A stretch of 29,423 bases of DNA, taken from an uncultured Desulfuromonadales bacterium. Its GTDB lineage: Bacteria; Desulfobacterota; Desulfuromonadia; Desulfuromonadales; Geopsychrobacteraceae. The notes below the pieces were generated by a model, which saw only the letters and a program-made list of their open reading frames with translations, searched no databases and was not told the origin of the DNA. This document shows positions 24,385-29,423 of this stretch, in pieces (the first letter of the stretch is position 1; each line of letters begins with the position of its first letter). Where the stretch lies: the NCBI GenBank assembly GCA_947259685.1, contig CAMYNC010000033.1, forward strand, positions 23,297 through 52,719. Direction: 5' to 3'. The position numbers and the translations under genes were made by a program.

Positions 24385-25740
24385 ATGCGCCACCTTCTCC
24401 TCCTCAGCCTCCTGCTCTGCCTGCTCTGCGGCTGCGAGCAAGCTCCCCCACAACCTGCAGACACACCAGCGCCGGCCGAAAGCAAACCGGCCACCACCGC
24501 CGCAGCCCCGCTCGGCACAGGACTGCTCAACCAGCCGAGCGAGCCGATCCTGCTTGAGCTGCCGAGCGAAGCCCTGCCCTACTGGCGCACTGAGCAACAA
24601 AGCAAACCGGCGCTGGTGCTGTTCTCTTTTGACCCGCTGCTCAAGCCGATCGACAGCAGTCTGCGCGAGCGCGCCCGCGAGTTGGCCCTTTCCGGTAGCG
24701 CAGAGCAGCTGCGCCAACACGGCAGTTACAATGTCGCTGAACCTTTAATCCTGCCAATCCAAACCGTCACGGCGGCTCTCGACGCCAACATGTTCTCCAA
24801 AATCTACTGGATCTTCCCCTCCAAAGCACAAGTGGAACAACTCGACCTGGCGCGCTTCCGCAGCCAGATGGAAGAGCAGGGTTTCTTAACCGCTGAAGAG
24901 ATCGCCAGCCTCAATCTCAACGCCGGCCACTTTACCGGTCAGGTCCGCGGCATCCCTTTTGAAGCGATCCATTATCAACAACTTAGGGACATCAGCGGGC
25001 CGCTTGTGTTACATATCGATATGAGCTTCTTCCGCGGCCTCTACGACAACGAAATCAAATCTCCGCTTTACGGACTGCTGCGCGATACCGTCGACAGCCT
25101 GCGCGGCCTCAACTGGCAGCCGCTGACCACCAGCCTCTCCTACTCGACCCTCGAAGGGGCGACCTCTCTCGATGTGCGCTTCATGATCAGTAACCTGGCT
25201 GAGATGATCCGCAACCCGGCCATGCTGGAAACCGACATGCCGAAAGCCTGGCAGGTGCGCAGCGAAGCCCTGTATGCCGGGGATATGTACAGCGAATCGA
25301 AGAAGATTGAACTCTCGCAGCAGATCGCGCAACTGGCGCCGGAAAGCGCCGCTGCCCATTATGATCGTTTTCAGGCACTGTTTTTGAGCAAAAAGATCGA
25401 GCCGGCCCTACAGGCACTGCATCAAGCGGTCAAGCTCGATCCCGGCTATGGCGCAGCCTATATTCAGCTGGCGCAGATGGCGGTGGAAGATAAGGATATC
25501 GAAACCGCGCTAGAATTGCTCGAGCGAGCCGCACCACTGTTTCCGGACAATCCGTTTATTCAACTCCAGCAGGCCCACCTGCTCACCCTGACTGGCCAGG
25601 TGAAGGCTGCCAAAGACCAGCTCGCCAAGCTGCCGCAAACCTGGTCACCGCTATACCACCACCAGGTTCCCGCTGCCATTGCCGATTTACAACAAAAGTT
25701 AACCCTCCCAGCAGCCAATAAGGAGCAGACCATTGAATAA
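24385..25740 (+). CDS. Lipoprotein with C-terminal TPR region, function unknown
   Basis: The product is 451 residues from the ATG at 24385, with AAGGA about 8 bases upstream; the frame extends to 24352 only through a REP element. The signal MRHLLLLSLLLCLLCGC ends in a lipobox. A Pro/Ala-rich linker follows. Residues about 50-300 form a mixed domain I do not recognise (FDPLLKPIDSSLRERARELALSG, FRGLYDNEIKSPLYGLLRDT). Residues about 310-445 look like three or four TPR units (AHYDRFQALFLSKKIEPALQALHQAVKLDPGYGAAYIQLAQM, then ETALELLERAAPLFPDNPF). It is translationally coupled to the next gene, with an 8-base overlap. A role in a periplasmic complex is likely. Confidence 0.75.
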   Translation: MRHLLLLSLLLCLLCGCEQAPPQPADTPAPAESKPATTAAAPLGTGLLNQPSEPILLELPSEALPYWRTEQQSKPALVLFSFDPLLKPIDSSLRERARELALSGSAEQLRQHGSYNVAEPLILPIQTVTAALDANMFSKIYWIFPSKAQVEQLDLARFRSQMEEQGFLTAEEIASLNLNAGHFTGQVRGIPFEAIHYQQLRDISGPLVLHIDMSFFRGLYDNEIKSPLYGLLRDTVDSLRGLNWQPLTTSLSYSTLEGATSLDVRFMISNLAEMIRNPAMLETDMPKAWQVRSEALYAGDMYSESKKIELSQQIAQLAPESAAAHYDRFQALFLSKKIEPALQALHQAVKLDPGYGAAYIQLAQMAVEDKDIETALELLERAAPLFPDNPFIQLQQAHLLTLTGQVKAAKDQLAKLPQTWSPLYHHQVPAAIADLQQKLTLPAANKEQTIE

Positions 25741-26416
25741 AATTGAATCCCTTGGCCCCTACCTGATCCTGCTGATTGCACTGATTCTGCTGGCGATCCC
25801 TCCCCACAGCGACTTGCAACTTTCCGAGGGAAAAGCAGCGAAGAGCACTGAAACGCCACCGAGCCCCCCTCTGCTGGAAACCTTTCAAGGCTCACCGCAG
25901 CTCTCCCTATTTCCCCGCCTGGGCGACTACCGTCCCGAAGATGGCGAAGAACGGCTGCTGTTCTGGCGTTCTTACCGCGATCACCTGCTGCGAATCTCCG
26001 GCGTGGTGAAAGAAAATACCGTCCTCGGCAATAAGGTTTTCAGCTTCCGCGGCATCAAAAGCATCGACTCGGTCGGCCACTTCGCCCCCCTGGCGGTCAA
26101 GCCGAGCACCAACTACCGGCTGCGTCTGAAGCTCAACGCCATGCTGCCCGAAAAAGCCAGCACCGGGGTCGGTATTCTGCAGTTCAATAAATTTCTCTGG
26201 CTCGGCGAGCAGTACCCGGAAAGTTTGCAGAAGGAGATCTTCGTCGGCAGCAACGAACTGCTGCGGGTTCGTAAAACCAACGGCTGGCAGGAATTCGACC
26301 TGCAATTCACCAGCGGCCCGGAAACCCAAATGGTTCACCTGGTGTTGTTCCGTGAAGGCCCGGCCAGTGATCGGGTTCCGGTGATGGTGGATAATATTTC
26401 GGTGGAGGGGAATTGA
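25733..26416 (+). CDS. Membrane-anchored beta-sandwich protein, function unknown (TTG start)
   Basis: The product is 227 residues. The TTG start at 25733 is supported by AAGGAG 7 bases upstream and by its overlap with the previous stop. One N-terminal transmembrane segment (YLILLIALILLAIPP) anchors it. The periplasmic part, about 55-225, has the strand pattern of carbohydrate-binding-like folds: NYRLRLKLNAMLPEKASTGVGILQF, NGWQEFDLQF and a final VPVMVDNISVEG. The last motif resembles the end of CBM4/9-type modules. I cannot name the family. It probably works with the lipoprotein encoded upstream. Confidence 0.7.
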   Translation: MNKIESLGPYLILLIALILLAIPPHSDLQLSEGKAAKSTETPPSPPLLETFQGSPQLSLFPRLGDYRPEDGEERLLFWRSYRDHLLRISGVVKENTVLGNKVFSFRGIKSIDSVGHFAPLAVKPSTNYRLRLKLNAMLPEKASTGVGILQFNKFLWLGEQYPESLQKEIFVGSNELLRVRKTNGWQEFDLQFTSGPETQMVHLVLFREGPASDRVPVMVDNISVEGN

Positions 26417-26420
26417 TTAC

Positions 26421-26490
26421 GGGCGTGCCAGCGGCACGCCCCTACGTCCACCATTGATACAATTTGTAGGGGCGTCCCGATGGGACGCCC
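26421..26490. repeat. Head-to-head REP pair (BIME-like) upstream of the transposase gene
   Basis: Unit 26421-26445 (minus orientation, arms around GGGCGTGCC / GGCACGCCC) and unit 26466-26490 (plus, GTAGGGGCGTCCC / GGGACGCCC) are separated by 20 bases. Such paired REP units are the usual mobile form acted on by REP-associated tyrosine transposases. Confidence 0.8.
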
Positions 26491-26511
26491 GCATCCTGAG
26501 GGGGAATTCCA

Positions 26512-26880
26512 ATGTCAACCAACGACCGGCCAAACCGGCAATCCACCCGATTGCGCGGCTTCGATTACCGCAGCGCCGGCGCCTATTTCATCACTATTTG
26601 TTCCTACCAGCGGGAAAGTCTTTTCGGCGAGATATTTGATGGAGAGATGCGGCTGAATGTGATCGGCGAGATCATCGCTGAAGAATGGCAAAGAACCGGT
26701 GAAATCCGTGACAACGTGTCGATCGATCAATTCGTGGTGATGCCAAATCATTTTCACGGGATCATTTTTCTCCACGACCTAGGGGCGTCCCGATGGGACG
26801 CCAGATCAACGGCCGAACCGAACCAGGATCGGGCGTGCCGGCGGCACGCCCCTACGCGAATGTTTGAATGTATTTTGTAG
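26512..26880 (+). pseudogene. Truncated REP-associated tyrosine transposase (RAYT, IS200-like Y1 fold)
   Basis: The frame encodes 122 residues. The first 89 are RAYT: RLRGFDYRSAGAYFITICSYQR, a LNVIGEIIAEEWQ helix, then IDQFVVMPNHFHGIIF with the HUH metal-binding motif (HFH). At about residue 90 the frame runs into a REP unit (GASRWDA is translated palindrome) and ends inside another REP unit. The second half of the family, with the catalytic Tyr helix, is missing, and I do not find it downstream before 26930. The protein should be inactive. Its neighbourhood is full of REP units, so an intact RAYT elsewhere or a former activity of this one explains them. Translation of the last 33 residues is not meaningful. 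Confidence 0.8.
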
Positions 26881-26901
26881 GGGCGGCCCGATGGGACGCC
26901 C
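26779..26901. repeat. Three REP units inside and after the truncated transposase
   Basis: Units lie at 26779-26802 (plus, last base lost), 26831-26855 (minus) and 26877-26901 (plus, one arm with mismatches). The last two are head to head with a 21-base spacer. The first interrupts the RAYT reading frame just after the HUH segment. Confidence 0.8.
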
Positions 26902-26929
26902 GCATCTCATCCGCCCTAACCTCAACCAA

Positions 26930-26967
26930 AACACCAAGGGCCGCTCGATTGAGCGGCCCTTGGTGTT
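26930..26967 (-). terminator. Strong stem-loop after micropeptide copy C
   Basis: Perfect 17-base arms (AACACCAAGGGCCGCTC and its complement) enclose a 4-base loop, with a total of four T residues at the end of the stem on the minus strand. It lies 5 bases after the micro-ORF stop. The micro-ORF is therefore the last gene of the third cytochrome transcript. Confidence 0.75.
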
Positions 26968-26972
26968 CCTGG

Positions 26973-27029
26973 TCAGCAGGGATGCACGTTGCTGCTCCCT
27001 ACCAGTTTCGGTTTCACATATCTCTTCAT
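26973..27029 (-). CDS. 18-residue micropeptide, copy C (GSSNVHPC family)
   Basis: The micro-ORF encodes MKRYVKPKLVGSSNVHPC and ends in TGA. AAGGAG sits 7 bases before the ATG. It starts 24 bases after the stop of the third large cytochrome, with no stem-loop between, and is followed at once by a terminator. Compared with copies A and B the changes are conservative (K/R, L/V, V/L) or synonymous (TAC/TAT, AAG/AAA, GTT/GTG), the pattern expected of a selected peptide. There is no small cytochrome after it, so it is not just a leader for that gene. Confidence 0.8.
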   Translation of the reverse strand: MKRYVKPKLVGSSNVHPC

Positions 27030-27053
27030 CGTTCTGCTCCTTTTCAGGTTGGC

Positions 27054-29423
27054 TTACTGTGCCGGCGCCAGCTTATGCCAGCCGGTGCTGGTGCTCTCCT
27101 TGCGGTGACAGTTCATCGCCCACTTGGCAGATGGAGTTCCGGAGCCCTGTGCATAGGTCGAAACGTTCTTGTCCAGGCAGTTGGTGATCAGCAGCGCCGG
27201 CAGGCCGGTTGCGTGCGGGCTGTGGCACTTGGAACAGCTGAAGCTGTGCGCTCGGCCGCTGCCGCTGCCGTCGGTCCCGATCGCCGCAGTCTGGGTGGCG
27301 GTGGTGCTGCCGTAGTACCAGACACTGTACTCGGCCGGCTTGGAGCTGGCATCGGTCATCGAGGCACCACCGTACCAACCACTGACGTACCAACTCGGGC
27401 TATTGGTGTCCCAGGCGCCATCCATGCCATTTTTGTACGGTCCGTTATCGTAACGCTTGCCGTATTCACTGGTGTTTATACCGACCCCTCCCTGGTTGCC
27501 CATCCCCTCGTCGTTGGCCGGTTCGCCGCGGCGGGCATCGAAGATATTGCGCGCGTTGGCGTGGGCCGCCCCTTCGGCGCCGAGGGTCGCGTTGGCGTGA
27601 CCGTTGACCTGGTCGCTGCGCCACATGGTGGTGTTGGTATAGACCGCCTTGCCGGTGAAGCTGCCGCTGTTGGGATAGTAGTCCATGTTGTTGACATCGC
27701 TGCCGTGGCAGGCGACGCAGAGTCCGGAGTTCTCCTCGAGGCTGTCGAAGTCGGCGTCATCGGTCGGCCGGCCGCTGTTGGCGTCGATAAAGAAGCCGCC
27801 CTTCAACTTCGAGGTGTTCGAAGCGGAGAACAGACGCGGCGTCGAGACGGTTCCGAAGGTCGCGCCATTCGAATCATAGGTGTTGTCATCGGCGGAGTTG
27901 TAGGTCGATTCGTAGGTTGACAACGGCGGCAGATCGGGCGCGTAAGGGTTACCCATCCAGCTACCACGCAGGAATGGGCGCCCGGTCTGGGTTTCGTTGA
28001 TGCCGGCGCCCACATCGGCAAACGCCTTGTTCAGATCGTGGACATCGTGACAGTAAGTACAGCGGATATCTCCCGAACCTTCCTGGGCCGCAGGCACTAC
28101 TACGCCACTGCCGTTGATGGAGGTCGCCACCGAGGAGACCTGGCCGCTGGCGGTAAAGTTAACCGAGTGCACCGAGGTGATCCGCCGGCTGAGGCGATAA
28201 TCAGGGTTCTGGGCTGTGGTGTGCTGGTAAGCATCACGCCGGTAGTTACCCCAGCCGCTGCTGTTGACCCATTTGCTGGTTGCAGAAGAGGCCGGGTAAT
28301 TGCCACTAGTGTGATTACTGGTGTGCAGGTAACCGTAGTTGAAGGAGCCGCCAGCCGGGTCGGCGTACCAGCCGTGACCGTCGGCGGTGACGTTGGTCTG
28401 GGTGTTGCTTTCCAGGGCCAGCTTGGTTTCCGGCCAGCTGCTGCCGTTGGTGTCGGCGTTGTAGCCCCACTCGTTGACTTCGGTATCGGCTCCATGACAG
28501 TTCCAACAGATATCCGCCTCGGTGCTGCCGGAGGTACTGGTGCCGCCCAGATGGATGCCGCCGGTCACCGGGAACTGCAGGCCGAGCTTGTAGGCCATGT
28601 TGTCGGTCTCGGTGACGCCGGTGGTGCCGGGGTTATCCCAGCTGGTCGGCGGCTCGGGGATGGTGACACTGCCCCCTTCGTGATAGGGGTGACACTTCTT
28701 GCACTGGGCGTCCCAGTCGGTGGAGCTGCTGAAGCTGTCGCCCTTGTTGATCTTCAGGTGCGAACCGTAACCGGAGGCATACATTCCCGCCCCTTCGTTA
28801 TCCGGGTCGACCACTGCCGGACCGAGATAGGGCGCCATATGGCAGGCCTCGCAGGTCAGCTTGGCCACCGAGCCCCAGATGCCTGGCGTACTCGCCTCGT
28901 GGCAGAGGCTGGTACAGGTCTGGGTGCTGCCGTCATAGGTCATGCCGCCGAAATCGACGTAATCGCTCGGATCGATAGCACCGCTGCCACTGGCGGAGCC
29001 GATATGCCCCGGATGGTCGCCGGTGTTGGCGCTACCACCGTGACAGCTTTCGCACTTGTTGATGAAGGTGTTGACCATCGTGGTGCTGATCCCAGGCGCC
29101 GGATCGACATGCTCGTCGTGGTTGCCGGTGGCCGGGGCGGCGTTGGTCAGATCGCCATCGTCGCTGCCGTTGTTGTGGCAGGTGGTGCAGGTCGCCGGCA
29201 CACCGCTGTTCCACTGCGGGGTCTCGGTGCCGTAGTGGCAGGCGACGTTGGTGCAGGTTCCGTAGCCGTCATAGAGCTCGCTCGGTGCGAACTTACCGGT
29301 CTCGCCGGAGACCGAGCCCTTGTACATGGCCGCGGTGCCGCTGTCGTCGCTCGGCGCGCCGGTCAAGTCCCAACCCACTGAGCCGTTAACATGGCCATTG
29401 GCGCCCGGCAGGGGATTGATGGT
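27054..29423 (-). CDS. Large multiheme cytochrome with CX4CH...CX2CH motif (5' end outside window)
   Basis: The frame is open to the right edge and gives 790 residues; the true start and signal peptide lie outside. A GTG at 29378 is internal. I see eight canonical CXXCH motifs (CTTCH, CESCH, CEACH, CKKCH, CWNCH, CTYCH, CVACH, CSKCH), one CX3CH (CTSLCH) and one CX4CH (CTNVACH, about residue 57). The pair CTNVACH...CTTCH is the Geobacter-type CxxxxCH...CXXCH domain. The long low-heme stretches (about 28-110 residues) are rich in Asn, Ser, Thr and Gly. The C-terminus has CSKCHSPHATGLPALLITNC and then AMNCHRKE...GWHKLAPAQ, an ending I associate with secreted Geobacter-lineage cytochromes. It is unrelated in layout to the two giants (no HH arrays, no jelly roll), yet it too is followed by the micropeptide gene. 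It is expected to be extracellular or on the outer surface. Confidence 0.85.
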   Translation of the reverse strand, partial: TINPLPGANGHVNGSVGWDLTGAPSDDSGTAAMYKGSVSGETGKFAPSELYDGYGTCTNVACHYGTETPQWNSGVPATCTTCHNNGSDDGDLTNAAPATGNHDEHVDPAPGISTTMVNTFINKCESCHGGSANTGDHPGHIGSASGSGAIDPSDYVDFGGMTYDGSTQTCTSLCHEASTPGIWGSVAKLTCEACHMAPYLGPAVVDPDNEGAGMYASGYGSHLKINKGDSFSSSTDWDAQCKKCHPYHEGGSVTIPEPPTSWDNPGTTGVTETDNMAYKLGLQFPVTGGIHLGGTSTSGSTEADICWNCHGADTEVNEWGYNADTNGSSWPETKLALESNTQTNVTADGHGWYADPAGGSFNYGYLHTSNHTSGNYPASSATSKWVNSSGWGNYRRDAYQHTTAQNPDYRLSRRITSVHSVNFTASGQVSSVATSINGSGVVVPAAQEGSGDIRCTYCHDVHDLNKAFADVGAGINETQTGRPFLRGSWMGNPYAPDLPPLSTYESTYNSADDNTYDSNGATFGTVSTPRLFSASNTSKLKGGFFIDANSGRPTDDADFDSLEENSGLCVACHGSDVNNMDYYPNSGSFTGKAVYTNTTMWRSDQVNGHANATLGAEGAAHANARNIFDARRGEPANDEGMGNQGGVGINTSEYGKRYDNGPYKNGMDGAWDTNSPSWYVSGWYGGASMTDASSKPAEYSVWYYGSTTATQTAAIGTDGSGSGRAHSFSCSKCHSPHATGLPALLITNCLDKNVSTYAQGSGTPSAKWAMNCHRKESTSTGWHKLAPAQ

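Noticed and set aside
26779..26880. C-terminal 34 residues of the transposase frame as real protein
   Set aside because: They are translation of REP palindromes and do not match the transposase family.

Overview
The window looks like a chromosome segment of a Desulfuromonadales-type bacterium (the Geobacter / Desulfuromonas / Pelobacter lineage). The evidence is three very large secreted multiheme c-type cytochromes, small c3/c7-type cytochromes, a cytochrome with the Geobacter-type CX4CH...CX2CH motif pair, a System II cytochrome maturation protein (ResB) and a GGDEF-PilZ protein. The organism is inferred; no rRNA or other taxonomic marker is present.

Layout. Positions 1-4469 (+ strand) are ordinary genes: the tail of a membrane protein, a secreted thermonuclease, an MscS channel, a GGDEF-PilZ diguanylate cyclase and a DUF362 ferredoxin-like protein. 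From 4572 to 22688 every gene is on the minus strand. The core is two paralogous cassettes, each read as: sigma-54-like promoter, giant cytochrome, GC stem-loop, an 18-codon micro-ORF, a second GC stem-loop, a small c3/c7-type cytochrome, terminator. Cassette A (14693 down to 6636) encodes a 2390-residue protein with about 99 CXXCH motifs by hand count. Cassette B (20724 down to 14881) encodes a 1616-residue protein with about 62. Both giants end in a jelly-roll domain resembling carbohydrate-binding modules. Downstream of cassette A lie a carboxypeptidase-regulatory-like secreted protein, interrupted by one in-frame TAA, and ResB, whose start overlaps the ancestral stop of that gene (TGATG).

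From 22974 to 26416 (+ strand) there are two lipoproteins and one membrane-anchored beta-sandwich protein, flanked by REP-type palindromes and a truncated REP-associated transposase. The window ends with the 3' part of a third large cytochrome (minus strand, open at the edge). It is also followed directly by a copy of the same micro-ORF and then a strong stem-loop.

The most interesting signal is that micro-ORF. It occurs three times (7137-7193, 15531-15587, 26973-27029), each copy has a strong Shine-Dalgarno sequence, and each lies just after a giant cytochrome gene. The products are MKKYLKPKVLGSSNVHPC, MKKYLKPKVVGSSNVHPC and MKRYVKPKLVGSSNVHPC. Substitutions among copies are synonymous or conservative and the GSSNVHPC tail is invariant. 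I propose a cytochrome-linked micropeptide, perhaps a RiPP-like precursor or an assembly factor. No modifying enzyme lies in the window, so its function is unknown.

How the genes may work together (inference): giant cytochromes exported and given heme by ResB-type machinery form extracellular electron conduits, the C-terminal jelly roll binds glycan or cell surface, the small cytochromes carry electrons across the periplasm, and the micropeptide is made in fixed linkage to each giant.
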